Assembly: GCF_011516635.5 (NCBI RefSeq)
Contig: NZ_CP096255.1
Location: 6,880,501 to 6,944,500, forward strand
DNA length: 64,000 bases
Direction of reading: 5' to 3'
DNA from: Bradyrhizobium barranii subsp. apii
GTDB lineage: Bacteria > Pseudomonadota > Alphaproteobacteria > Rhizobiales > Xanthobacteraceae
The notes under the pieces were generated by a model. It saw nothing but the letters and a program-made list of their open reading frames with translations, was not told the DNA's origin and searched no databases. Below are positions 1 to 9,283 of this stretch, one piece after another (position 1 is the stretch's first letter; the number at the start of each line of letters is the position of its first letter). The translations under genes were made by a program, and so were the position numbers.

Positions 1-1131
1 CCGAACGCGGGGGCGGATCGGTTTCCACGGCGGCAAGATCGAGGTCGATCGCCCGCGGGTCCGGGGCATGGACGGCCGCGAGGTCACGATCCCGAGCTGG
101 GAAACGGCGGCGCAGGAGGACTGGCTCGGTCGCTGGGCGATGAACCTGATGCTGATCAATGTGTCGACGCGCCGGTTCGGCCGCGCCGTCCGGCTGCCCG
201 AGGGTGACGTGCCGGCACCGCCCGGATCGGGGATTTCGAAGTCGGCGGCCTCGCGGAGGTTCGTGGCTCTGTCGGCGGCGCGGCTGGCCGACTTCATGGC
301 TGCCGATCTGTCCGCGCTCGACCTTCTGGTGGTCCAAATCGACGGGCTGCATCTCGACGACGATCTCGTGCTGGTGGCCGCGATCGGGGTTGACGGCGAA
401 GGCAACAAGCATCCGCTGGCGCTGGTGGAAGGGGCGACCGAGAATGCAGCAACGGTTCAGGCCCTGCTGGACAACCTGGTCTCGCGCGGGCTCGACCCGA
501 CGGTGCCAAGACTGTTCATCGCCGACGGCGCGAAGGCGTTGTCGAAGGCGATCCGCCGCACCTTCGGTTCGGCCGCTGCGATCCAGCGCTGCCAGATCCA
601 CAAGGCGCGCAACATCATGGAACGCCTGCCGAAAGAGCATCATGCGGCCACCCGCCGGGTGCTGCGCCAGGCCTGGGAGCTCGATGACGCCGACAAGGCT
701 GAAAAATTGATCCGCAATCTCGCGCGTCGACTCGACCAGCAATGGCCCGGCGTTGCGGCCAGTATCCTCGAAGGCCTCGACGAAATCCTGACTGTCGTCC
801 GGTTGAAGTTGCCGAAGGAGCTTCGCCGATCGCTCGCCTGTACCAATATCGCCGAGAACATGATGGGCACCATTCGCCGCGTCACGCGCAACGTTAAACG
901 CTGGCGGGATGCCGGTATGGCCTTGCGATGGGTCGCGGCCGGTATGATCGAGGCCAACAAGGGCTTCCGACGATTGAAGGCGCATAAGCAATTGTCGGTT
1001 CTGCGTGCGGCCCTTCAAGCTCACCACGATCGCATGACAATCAAGTCCGTTGCCCACGTCACGAGGGCTGCGTAATATTCATTCCGGCAACGTCGACCCG
1101 ACGTAGTTCAACAGCGATCGGGACATCCCCC
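1..1131 (+). mobile_element. IS256-family insertion sequence, right-hand part
   Basis: The left end lies outside the window. The element contains the transposase ending at 1075. It seems to stop somewhere between the TAA and about 1131, because AmiC-like coding sequence resumes at about 1130 (residues PLVRYVLDN). The stretch at 1108-1130 (tcaacagcgatcgggacatc and following c residues) is a candidate right terminal inverted repeat, but this cannot be proven without the left end. The insertion separated the 3' part of an amiC-like gene from its 5' part. Confidence 0.7.
2..1075 (+). CDS. IS256/mutator-type transposase (5' end outside window)
   Basis: This is a DDE transposase of the IS256 (Mutator) family, which moves its element by cut-and-paste or copy-out. 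The frame is open to the window edge, so the gene is partial. The first in-window ATG at 68 is internal, because conserved-looking sequence (GFHGGKIEVDRP) precedes it in frame. The three catalytic acids sit in the contexts VVQIDGLH, FIADGAKAL and NIAENMMG, and the family CQIHKARN motif follows the second one. The C-terminal Arg/Lys-rich part (RRVTRNVKRWRDAGMALRW) is also typical. About 360 residues are visible against a usual 390-420, so little is missing. It has probably been active recently, because the reading frame is intact. Confidence 0.9.
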   Translation, partial: RTRGRIGFHGGKIEVDRPRVRGMDGREVTIPSWETAAQEDWLGRWAMNLMLINVSTRRFGRAVRLPEGDVPAPPGSGISKSAASRRFVALSAARLADFMAADLSALDLLVVQIDGLHLDDDLVLVAAIGVDGEGNKHPLALVEGATENAATVQALLDNLVSRGLDPTVPRLFIADGAKALSKAIRRTFGSAAAIQRCQIHKARNIMERLPKEHHAATRRVLRQAWELDDADKAEKLIRNLARRLDQQWPGVAASILEGLDEILTVVRLKLPKELRRSLACTNIAENMMGTIRRVTRNVKRWRDAGMALRWVAAGMIEANKGFRRLKAHKQLSVLRAALQAHHDRMTIKSVAHVTRAA

Positions 1132-1927
1132 GCTCGTCCGGTACGTGCTCGACAATCTGTCACGGGAGATCTTCTGCGTCGGCTCCAACTACGTTTGGAC
1201 ATGGGAGACCAATCGCGTCACCCGGGAGTTGGTCAGCGCGGCAGAGGGCCACATCCTGGCCGAACGGCTGCTCGAACTCGGCGAAAGCGCCGTCGGGCAC
1301 ATCGTCGACGAGATCGTCCGCCGTAAGCCGCCGATCGTGTTCAACACGCTGGTCGGAAGCTCGAGCTATGACTTCATTCGCGCCTTCCACGCCGGAACCA
1401 AGGCCGCCGGGCTCGAGATTCCAATGCTGAGCTGCAGCCTGTGCGAGCCGGAACTGTCGATCGTCGGACCGGCGTCGGCCGGCTGCATCACGTCATCGGC
1501 CTATTTCGAGAGCATCCGCCTGCCGGAGAACCGCGCATTCGTTGCACGCTGGAAGGCGCGCTATGGCGACGACAGCAGCCCCTCGGTCGACGGGCAGTCC
1601 GCCTATGTCGCCGTCTATCTGCTGGCGCGCGCGTTGCAGCGCGCTGGCACATCGAGTATCGCCGAGGTGCGGCGCGCCGCGGCCGGCCATCGCTACAATT
1701 CGCCGCAAGGACCGGTCTGGATCGACGGCGGCAACAATCATTGCGTCCTTACACCGCGGCTTGCCGTTTCCAATCCGCGAGGACAGTTTGATATCTTCTG
1801 GGAAGCCGACGCGCCTGTTAAGCCTGATCCTTACCTGACGCAGCTCGACGTTGCCGTCAGCCCTTCGAGGGAGACCTCGGCGGGCGGCGCATTGCCGAAC
1901 GCGCCGCATTTGCGGGTTGTAAAATGA
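1130..1927 (+). pseudogene. amiC: amiC-like amide-sensing periplasmic-binding-fold protein, 5'-truncated by IS insertion
   Basis: The reading frame encodes the C-terminal two thirds of an AmiC/UrtA-type ligand-binding protein (VGSNYVWTWETNRVTREL, then FNTLVGSSSYDFIRAF). AmiC binds short amides and holds the antiterminator AmiR inactive. Family members are about 380 residues; about 265 remain here and the N-terminal lobe is absent. A GTG at 1145 could start a truncated product, but it would lack half of the binding cleft. The frame upstream reaches the transposase stop codon, so the break coincides with the IS end. The 3' end overlaps amiR by 4 bases (ATGA), the arrangement known for amiC-amiR. 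Homology is clear; loss of function is inferred. Confidence 0.75.
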
Positions 1928-2511
1928 GCAGACCGTCTTCATTTTCGCTGCGCGGGCGTAAGGCAATCGTCGCCATCAAGGACGAACGCGACGCAACCAT
2001 CGTGCGACGCCAGTTCGAGCGTCTCGGGGTCGACAGCATCGCGTGGGAGCCGACAGAGGCGATCGACTTCGCGCCGGATCTGGCGTTGATCGATGACGAG
2101 TTCCTGCCTTTGACACAACCGGCACGACGCGCGTTCCTGGGACGCTGCCCGGTGATCGCCCTGCTCGGCACCGAAACGCCAAGCCGGCTGAAGCTAGTGT
2201 TCGAGCTCGATCCGGCCTCGTTCCTGGTCAAGCCGTTGCGCTCGGCCGGCATCTACGCGGCGCTCGTAATGGCAATCGAGCGAAGCGAACGCACCAACGA
2301 ATTGAAGCAGCAGGTGGTCAAGCTCGAGCAGCGTCTTCGGTCGCGTCGCGTCGTGCTCGCCGCCGTTCTCCAGGTGATGCACTCGCACGCGCTCGCAGAA
2401 CCAGCCGCCTTTGCGCTGATCCGCAAAGCCGCCATGGAACAACGCAAGACGATCGAAGAGCTTTCGGCGGAGATTACCGCCAAGGGCATGCTCCCGCGCG
2501 CAACCGGCTAG
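1924..2511 (+). CDS. amiR: AmiR-like ANTAR-domain transcription antiterminator
   Basis: A 195-residue protein with a degenerate receiver-like N-terminal domain (about 1-115, lacking a clear phosphorylation-site triad), a coiled-coil helix (about 120-150, ERTNELKQQVVKLEQRL) and a C-terminal three-helix ANTAR RNA-binding domain (about 140-190). In Pseudomonas, AmiR binds leader RNA of the amidase operon to prevent termination and is sequestered by AmiC until amide is bound. The start codon overlaps the stop of the AmiC-like gene. Because AmiC is truncated here, AmiR would be unrestrained if it is still transcribed, for example from the IS. No amidase target operon is visible in this window. Confidence 0.8.
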   Translation: MSRPSSFSLRGRKAIVAIKDERDATIVRRQFERLGVDSIAWEPTEAIDFAPDLALIDDEFLPLTQPARRAFLGRCPVIALLGTETPSRLKLVFELDPASFLVKPLRSAGIYAALVMAIERSERTNELKQQVVKLEQRLRSRRVVLAAVLQVMHSHALAEPAAFALIRKAAMEQRKTIEELSAEITAKGMLPRATG

Positions 2512-2738
2512 CTCACTTCCATACGTGTGCATTCCTCACCGCACTTCGCCTGACCTACCGGCAATGGTGAGGCGTAGGCTGATCTACGCCGAATGGCTCA
2601 AGTTTCGCGAGGACATCGTGACCGGGTTCAGAGTTTCGGAGGCGAGCTTTGAGTCCAGACTCTACAGTCTGTACAAGACCTGAGCGGAGTTCACGAGCTT
2701 GCCGGTCGAAATAGTGCCCTGCCCCGAACGAGGCGGCG
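2512..2738. other. intergenic, no gene recognised
   Basis: This stretch lies between convergent amiR and the IclR-family gene. Short open frames exist, but none has a convincing start or recognisable sequence. Confidence 0.5.
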
Positions 2739-3473
2739 TCAGGGAGAGCCTGTTTCGGCCGATGGCAGACTGATGATCCGCGGCGCGCCGACCTCGCGAG
2801 GCAATGGCGCGCCGAGCACAAGTGAGAGCCGATACGAGGCGTCGGTGAGCCGGGACGCCAGCGCCTGGAGGTCGGCCTGACGGATGCGTTCGATTGGGCC
2901 GCTCACGGTCATTGCGCCCACCAGCGCTCCGTCGTGGCCGAAAACGGCGGTGGAGAGGGAGGCCGTCACAGCGTCGTAGATTCCGGAACTGACGAAGACC
3001 TGCACGCCGCCATCCGTGCGGTCTGCCCAGCGCGCCGTCCGCAGCACTTGTCCCGTCGAGGTCAAATCGAGTGGCGCGAGATTTGTGGGCCGCGCGACGT
3101 CGCGCACGAGCTGCGGCGAATCCACCCGAAACAGACAGAGCCGGCTATCGCGTTCACGCACGTGGAACGCACTGCTCTCCAACGTCTCCTGGCTTAGCCG
3201 CTGAAGGACCGGCAGCACATGCTGTTCGAGATTGAAATTGGCCCGATAGGTGGTGCCGAGCTGGAATGTCTTTGCGCCGAGCGCGTAGCGGCCGTCGCTG
3301 AGGCGGACGACGTAGCCGGCTTCATCCAGCGACACCAGCGAGCGCATCACGGTCGGTTTCGCCAAGCCCGTGATCTTGGCGATGTCGGCCAGGCTGCGCG
3401 ACCCGGCTCCAGCGAAGGTATCCAGGATCGCCAACGCCCGTTGCACGGCGGCGACCCCTTGCGTCTTGGGCAT
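2739..3473 (-). CDS. IclR-family transcriptional regulator
   Basis: 244 residues. The N-terminal winged helix (about 5-65, with AVQRALAILDTFAG and LAKPTVMRSLVSLDEAGYV) is the IclR DNA-binding domain. The C-terminal part (about 80-235) is the IclR effector-binding domain. The gene is divergent from the aldolase-dehydratase-transporter operon, and the 90-base spacer carries a palindrome over the likely operon promoter, so it is very probably the local regulator. Members of this family bind small carboxylates or aromatic acids; the effector here is unknown but is probably the operon substrate or an intermediate. Confidence 0.9.
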   Translation of the reverse strand: MPKTQGVAAVQRALAILDTFAGAGSRSLADIAKITGLAKPTVMRSLVSLDEAGYVVRLSDGRYALGAKTFQLGTTYRANFNLEQHVLPVLQRLSQETLESSAFHVRERDSRLCLFRVDSPQLVRDVARPTNLAPLDLTSTGQVLRTARWADRTDGGVQVFVSSGIYDAVTASLSTAVFGHDGALVGAMTVSGPIERIRQADLQALASRLTDASYRLSLVLGAPLPREVGAPRIISLPSAETGSP

Positions 3474-3501
3474 CGAAAATCCCTGTCCTGCCGATTTTCG
3501 G

Positions 3502-3538
3502 TTGACCTCGGCTCGTCACCGTTACACTATGCGTAACG
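3502..3538 (+). promoter_or_regulatory. predicted promoter with overlapping IclR-type palindromic operator
   Basis: A TTGACC hexamer (3502-3507) is separated by 17 bases from CACTAT (3525-3530), giving a sigma-70-like promoter 34 bases ahead of the aldolase start at 3564. A perfect inverted repeat CGTTAC-N7-GTAACG (3520-3538) covers the -10 box. This position suggests direct control by the divergent IclR protein. A second small inverted repeat (CCATT-N3-AATGG, 3544-3556) lies just downstream. Regulation is inferred from position only. Confidence 0.5.
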
Positions 3539-3563
3539 CCGTTCCATTTTCAATGGGGTTGAT

Positions 3564-4244
3564 ATGGCCGTAGGGTTCAGGATCCTTTCCCGCAAGCGTG
3601 TTGTCGCAGGCGAATGGGTCGAACGGGCTCGCGCCCTTCCGGTCGCCAACATCAGCGATGTGATGTCGCGCATGGCCGCTGGCGGCGCCACGCTCCGGCC
3701 GATGCATGCGGCTGGCGGCATGGCCGGTCCCGCTTTGACCGTGAAGACGCGCCCCGGCGACAATCTGATGGTTCACAAAGCGCTCGACATCGCGGTTGCC
3801 GGCGACGTCATAGTGGTCGATGCGGGCGGCGACCTCAGCAACGCAATCTTCGGCGAGATGATGCTCGCGCAGGCCGCCCGGCGCGGCGTCGCCGGCATCG
3901 TTATCCATGGCGCGATCCGCGATGCCGCTGCGATCCGGGCAAACCCCCTTCCCGTTTTCGCGGCGGGTGTCACCCATCGCGGTCCGTACAAGGACGGTCC
4001 GGGCGAGATCAACGGACCGATCGCGATCGGCGGTATGGTCATCCAGTCCGGCGATTTGGTGCTGGGCGACGACGACGGCGTGCTAGCCGTCGCCATCGAC
4101 GATTGCCGAGCGGTGATCGAGGCGGCCGAAGCCAAGCAGTCTGCCGAGACCAAGCAAATGGCGGCGATCGAAGCCGGTACGCTCGATCGCAGCTGGGTCG
4201 ACGCCTCGCTCCGACGTCTCGGCTGCGGGATGCCAGAGGTCTAG
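3564..4244 (+). CDS. RraA-like 4-hydroxy-4-methyl-2-oxoglutarate (HMG/CHA) aldolase family protein
   Basis: 226 residues of the RraA/HMG-aldolase fold. Catalytic enzymes of this family split 4-hydroxy-4-methyl-2-oxoglutarate into two pyruvates, or the 4-carboxy analogue into pyruvate and oxaloacetate, with a divalent metal. The signature region GVAGIVIHGAIRDAA (about 110-125) keeps the Arg-Asp pair used for substrate and metal binding in the aldolases, which argues for an enzyme rather than the RNase E inhibitor RraA. It is the first gene of the operon, 34 bases after the predicted -10 box, and is followed two bases later by the LeuC-like gene. Annotation pipelines often call such proteins dimethylmenaquinone methyltransferase; that name is not supported. 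Confidence 0.8.
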   Translation: MAVGFRILSRKRVVAGEWVERARALPVANISDVMSRMAAGGATLRPMHAAGGMAGPALTVKTRPGDNLMVHKALDIAVAGDVIVVDAGGDLSNAIFGEMMLAQAARRGVAGIVIHGAIRDAAAIRANPLPVFAAGVTHRGPYKDGPGEINGPIAIGGMVIQSGDLVLGDDDGVLAVAIDDCRAVIEAAEAKQSAETKQMAAIEAGTLDRSWVDASLRRLGCGMPEV

Positions 4245-4246
4245 CG

Positions 4247-5509
4247 ATGGCCGGGCGTACGATCTCCGAGAAGATCCTCGCTCGAAAATCCGGGCAGGAT
4301 GCGCACGCCGGGGACCTCGTGGTCTGCGAGGTCGATTGCGCGCTCGGCACCGACGGTTCGGTCCCGATGGCGCTCGACTATTTCAAGGCGATGGGCGGAG
4401 AGAACGTGCGCGATGCCGCCCGATTGGTCTTTGCGCTCGACCATTACGTGCCGCCGACAAGCCCGCAGACGATCGAGCTGCACCGCGTGATGCGGGACTT
4501 CGCCAGGCGGTTCAGCGTCACGCTGCATGAAGCTGGCGAAGGAATCGGTCACCAGCTCATCGTGGAGACGGGCCGCGCTCTGCCGGGTGGTCTGGTCGTC
4601 GGAGCCGACAGCCATGCCGTGACATACGGGGCACTGAATTGCTTTGCGACCGGGATCGGCTCGTCCGATCTCGCCGCGGTCATGCTGTGTGGCCGGATCT
4701 GGCTGCGCGTGCCGGATTCGATCCGCGTCGTCCTGACCGGACAACTGCCGAGCGGCGTCTATGCGAAGGATATCGCACTGGCCCTCGCGGGCATGCTCGG
4801 CGCTGACGGTGCCGCCTATCAGGCACTCGAATTCTCGGGACCGGGTGTCGCCACCCTCGCGCTGGAGGACCGCCTCGTCCTGAGCAATCTTGCGGTCGAG
4901 ATGGGCGCGAAGACCGGCATCTTCCCGGCCGATGCTGAAACCGTCGCCTATCTGCAGGGCCGCACCGGCCAGGCTTTCGAACCGGTCGCAGCGGATCCGG
5001 ATGCGCACTACAGCCGGACCGTGGAGATCGCGCTCGACGCCCTCACGCCGCGGATCGCGCTGCCGCATCTGGTGGATCAGGTCGTGGCGCTCGAGGATGC
5101 GGCCGGCACGCCGGTACAGATGGTCTATCTCGGCACCTGCACGGGCGGCAGGTTACGCGACTTCCATCAAGCCCTCGCCGTGCTCGAGGCGGGTGGAGGC
5201 GTCGCGCCCGGCGTGCAGCTCGTGGTCACGCCGGCATCGCGCGAGGTCCGCGACGCCATGGCGGCCGATGGCACGCTCGACGCCCTGGTCGGCTTCGGCG
5301 CCACCGTGGTCGAGCCGGGCTGCGGCTCCTGCTGCGGGACCTGCGGGGTGATCCCCGGCGACGGGGTTTCGGTGATCTCGACCGCCAACCGCAACTTCAA
5401 GGGCCGCATGGGCAACGCCAAGGCATCGATCTACCTCGCCTCCCCGGCAGCTTGCGCAGCCGCCGCGACCCGCGGTGCCGTGACCGATCCTCGCGAGGTG
5501 TCGCGATGA
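4247..5509 (+). CDS. aconitase-superfamily dehydratase, large subunit (LeuC/HacA-like)
   Basis: 420 residues starting at the ATG two bases after the aldolase stop; the same frame is open further upstream but only antisense-like sequence lies there. It resembles the large subunits of isopropylmalate isomerase or homoaconitase. The [4Fe-4S] cysteine ligands are visible in YLGTCTGGRLRDF and in PGCGSCCGTCGV, and the conserved VVGADSHAVTYGALNCFATGIGSSD block is present. It should move or add water across a hydroxy-diacid together with the small subunit encoded next. The catabolic operon context argues against leucine synthesis; the substrate is not readable from sequence. Confidence 0.85.
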   Translation: MAGRTISEKILARKSGQDAHAGDLVVCEVDCALGTDGSVPMALDYFKAMGGENVRDAARLVFALDHYVPPTSPQTIELHRVMRDFARRFSVTLHEAGEGIGHQLIVETGRALPGGLVVGADSHAVTYGALNCFATGIGSSDLAAVMLCGRIWLRVPDSIRVVLTGQLPSGVYAKDIALALAGMLGADGAAYQALEFSGPGVATLALEDRLVLSNLAVEMGAKTGIFPADAETVAYLQGRTGQAFEPVAADPDAHYSRTVEIALDALTPRIALPHLVDQVVALEDAAGTPVQMVYLGTCTGGRLRDFHQALAVLEAGGGVAPGVQLVVTPASREVRDAMAADGTLDALVGFGATVVEPGCGSCCGTCGVIPGDGVSVISTANRNFKGRMGNAKASIYLASPAACAAAATRGAVTDPREVSR

Positions 5510-6003
5510 CAGCCCTGCGAGGACGCGCGCGACTTGTCGGCGACGACGTCAACACCGACTCGATCATCAGCTCGACCCGCAAGCGGGAGAGCCTCGACCC
5601 CGCCGTTCTCAGGCAATTCCTGTTCGAGCATGTCGATCCGACCTTTGCAGCTTCTGTGCAACCGGGAGACATCCTGGTGGCGGGCAAGAATTTCGGTTGC
5701 GGCTCGGCGATGGAGGTTGCCGTCACGACCGTGCTCGGGGCCGGCATTCCGGCGGTGATGGCGCGAAGCTTCTCGCGCACCTACTACCGCAACGCGATCA
5801 ACAACGGCCTGCTGCCGCTTGTCTGCGAAACCGGCGGGATTCGCGAGGGCGACATCCTGATCTCCGACGGCACCGGCGCGATCCGCAACGAACGCAGCGG
5901 CGAGACGCTCAGCCCGGAGCCGCTGCCGCCGATCATGCTGGCGATCCTGCGCGCGGGCGGCCTCGTTCCCTACATGCGTCAAAACGGTGACTTCAAGCTA
6001 TGA
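5506..6003 (+). CDS. aconitase-superfamily dehydratase, small subunit (LeuD-like)
   Basis: 165 residues, starting at the ATG that overlaps the large-subunit stop (ATGA). It carries the swivelling-domain motifs GDDVNTDSII, KNFGCGSAMEVA and ARSFSRTYYRNAINNGLL, which help to bind substrate at the cluster of the large subunit. The length matches archaeal-type or homoaconitase small subunits (about 165) rather than the longer bacterial LeuD (about 200). It ends overlapping the aminotransferase gene by 4 bases, so the stoichiometric partners are translationally coupled. Confidence 0.85.
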   Translation: MTALRGRARLVGDDVNTDSIISSTRKRESLDPAVLRQFLFEHVDPTFAASVQPGDILVAGKNFGCGSAMEVAVTTVLGAGIPAVMARSFSRTYYRNAINNGLLPLVCETGGIREGDILISDGTGAIRNERSGETLSPEPLPPIMLAILRAGGLVPYMRQNGDFKL

Positions 6004-7178
6004 CGACCACAGACACTCCGAGCGCCATTGCTTCGACGGGATACCGTCTTCGGCTTCCCGGTCCAACCGAAGTGCCCGAGCGGGTGCGGCAGGCGATGGC
6101 TCGGGTGATGGTCAACCATCGCGGACCCGAATGCCGGACTGCAATCGGCGAGGCGGAGGAGATGATCCGCCCGATTTTAGGCACGACGAACCGCATCCTG
6201 TTCTTTGCGAGCTCCGGAACCGGCGTTATGGAGGCTGCGCTCGTCAACGTGGCCGGACCGGGCCATCGGATTCTCGTAGTCGAGCATGGTCAGTTCGGTG
6301 AGCGTTTCACCACGATCGCCAAGGCCATGAACATCACCGTCGACACGGTCGCGATCGAATGGGGCCAGGCGATCGATGTCGCCGCGGTGGAAGCCCGATT
6401 GCGCGAGCACACCTATCGCGCCGTCGTCGTCGTGCACAATGAGAGCTCGACCGGGATCGTGGCCGATCTCGCGGCGCTCGGCGCACTGGTGCGCGACCGG
6501 CCAACGCTGCTCATCGCAGACTCCGTCAGCGGTCTCGGCGGCATCGCGATGCGGCAGGACGAATGGGGCGTCGACATCGTCGTCTCGGCCTCGCAAAAGG
6601 CCTTGATGTGCCCGCCCGGCCTCGCACTTGCCAGCGTCAGCGCCAAGGCGTGGCGCGTGATCGGGCAGGACGAGCAGCGATCGGCCTTCTATTGGGATTT
6701 CCGTCGCGCGCTGAAATCCGCGGAGCAGAACGAGACCGCGTTCACGGCACCGGTGAGCCTCATCTATGGCCTGCGTGAGGCCTTGACGATGATGCACGAG
6801 GAAGGCTTCGTCAATGTGCTCGCGCGCCACAAGAAGCTCTCCGCCGCGCTGCGCGCCGGCGGCGCGGCGATCGGACTCGCAGATTTTTGCCGCGATGAGC
6901 CACGCTCGAACACGGTCGTGGTTTTCAAGGTCCCCGACGGGCTCGAAGGCGGAGCCATCGTGCGGCAGCTCTACCAGGATCACCGCACAGTGATCGCAGG
7001 CGCCCGCAACCGTCTCTCCGGCCGTGTCATCCGGTTTGGCACGATGGGTGCTTTGAGCGCGGGGACCATTCTGACCGACCTTCTGCATCTCGAGGACGCA
7101 CTCACGAAGTTCGGCCTGCCGATCGAACCCGGCGCCGGGCTCAAGGCGGCCACCGAGTACCTCGCCGCAACCGCATGA
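6000..7178 (+). CDS. class V aminotransferase (alanine/serine-glyoxylate type)
   Basis: 392-residue PLP-dependent fold-type I transaminase. The N-terminal LPGPTEVPERVRQAM and NHRGPE motifs, Asp174 in LIADSVSGLGG and the Schiff-base lysine K200 in VVSASQKALMCPPG are typical of the alanine-glyoxylate, serine-glyoxylate and ureidoglycine-glyoxylate group. The 2-aminoethylphosphonate transaminases are related, but no phosphonate-cleaving gene is nearby. It overlaps the LeuD-like gene by 4 bases and is followed 31 bases later by the transporter. Its likely role is removing the amino group from the imported compound before the dehydratase and aldolase act; that order is inferred. Confidence 0.85.
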   Translation: MTTTDTPSAIASTGYRLRLPGPTEVPERVRQAMARVMVNHRGPECRTAIGEAEEMIRPILGTTNRILFFASSGTGVMEAALVNVAGPGHRILVVEHGQFGERFTTIAKAMNITVDTVAIEWGQAIDVAAVEARLREHTYRAVVVVHNESSTGIVADLAALGALVRDRPTLLIADSVSGLGGIAMRQDEWGVDIVVSASQKALMCPPGLALASVSAKAWRVIGQDEQRSAFYWDFRRALKSAEQNETAFTAPVSLIYGLREALTMMHEEGFVNVLARHKKLSAALRAGGAAIGLADFCRDEPRSNTVVVFKVPDGLEGGAIVRQLYQDHRTVIAGARNRLSGRVIRFGTMGALSAGTILTDLLHLEDALTKFGLPIEPGAGLKAATEYLAATA

Positions 7179-7209
7179 GCAATCGCTGAACCCACGAGGG
7201 CGAACCACG

Positions 7210-8217
7210 ATGAGATCTCCTGCCTCCACCCTCGCCCGAGTCGTGACGCTCGCGGCATCGCTGTTCGCGGCCGGGCTGGCCTCGGCCCAGCAGAACGTCG
7301 TGCTCTATTCGGCCAACGACGACACCGTGAACAAGCTTGTAGCCGAAGGCTTCGCCAAGGCGACCGGAATCAAGGTCGACGTGGTCTCGACCGGATCAGG
7401 TGTGCTAGTGCGCCGCGTCGCGTCCGAGGCCGCCAATCCGCAGGGCGACGTGATCTGGGGCGTCAGTGCGACGCTGCTGCGGCTGGCGAGCCCGCACCTT
7501 CAGGCTTACGCGGCGAAGGGCCGCGAAGCCGTGCCGGCGCAATTTCGCGATCCAAACGACCTTTGGCTTGGCACCAACATCCAGGTCGTCGTGATCGGCC
7601 AGAACACCAAGGCGATCGACAAGGCCAGCGGGCCCAAAGCCTGGGCAGACCTCCTCGATCCGAAATGGAAAGGCAAGCTCGCCTTTACCGACCCTGCCAA
7701 TTCCGGATTCTCATATGCGGCCGCGACCACGCTTCTCTCGCTGTGGGGCGCGGACGACGCAGCCTGGACCAAGATGGACGGGCTGCTTGCGAATGCGAAG
7801 GTACTCAACCGCTCGACCCAGGTCTTCGACGGGATCGGCAGCGGCGAATATCCGCTTGGCATCACGCTCGAATATGCCGGCTTCCTGTGGGCCCATAACG
7901 GTGCGCCGGTGAGCGTCGCCTATCCGGCCGAGGGCACCTATGCGGGCGTCGAGGGCGCGGCCATCCTGAAAGGCGGACCGAACCCCGAGCCTGCCAAACG
8001 GCTGGTCGACTATCTGGCCAGCAAGGAAGTCCAGGAGATGTTGCTGAAGGCGACGTTCCGGCGCCCTGCCCGCCAGGATATCGAGCTCGAGGCAGTCGCA
8101 CCGGGGATGCTGCCGTTCTCGGCGGTCAAGGTGCTGCCCTATGACGACACCAAATGGGAAGCGGCCCGTCGCGACACCCTCGCGCGGCTGAAGACCACGA
8201 TCCAGAACACGCGCTGA
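7210..8217 (+). CDS. ABC transporter periplasmic substrate-binding protein (FbpA/PhnS-like)
   Basis: 335 residues with a signal peptide (about 1-26, ending ASAQ) and the family 1 solute-binding fold of the iron(III)/thiamine/2-aminoethylphosphonate group (NVVLYSANDDTVNKLVAEGF at the mature N terminus; then GDVIWGVSATLL). It would deliver substrate to the permease encoded two genes downstream. I do not see the paired tyrosines expected of a true ferric-binding protein, and the neighbours are amino-acid and keto-acid enzymes. An organic anion or zwitterion is therefore more likely than iron. It starts 31 bases after the aminotransferase stop. Confidence 0.85.
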   Translation: MRSPASTLARVVTLAASLFAAGLASAQQNVVLYSANDDTVNKLVAEGFAKATGIKVDVVSTGSGVLVRRVASEAANPQGDVIWGVSATLLRLASPHLQAYAAKGREAVPAQFRDPNDLWLGTNIQVVVIGQNTKAIDKASGPKAWADLLDPKWKGKLAFTDPANSGFSYAAATTLLSLWGADDAAWTKMDGLLANAKVLNRSTQVFDGIGSGEYPLGITLEYAGFLWAHNGAPVSVAYPAEGTYAGVEGAAILKGGPNPEPAKRLVDYLASKEVQEMLLKATFRRPARQDIELEAVAPGMLPFSAVKVLPYDDTKWEAARRDTLARLKTTIQNTR

Positions 8218-8221
8218 TCCG

Positions 8222-9279
<1,058 letters not shown>

Positions 9280-9283
<4 letters not shown>

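Noticed and set aside
3614..4246. 5' extension of the LeuC-like frame
   Set aside because: The extension overlaps the aldolase gene in another frame and shows Arg-rich shadow composition; the ATG at 4247 gives the normal family N-terminus.
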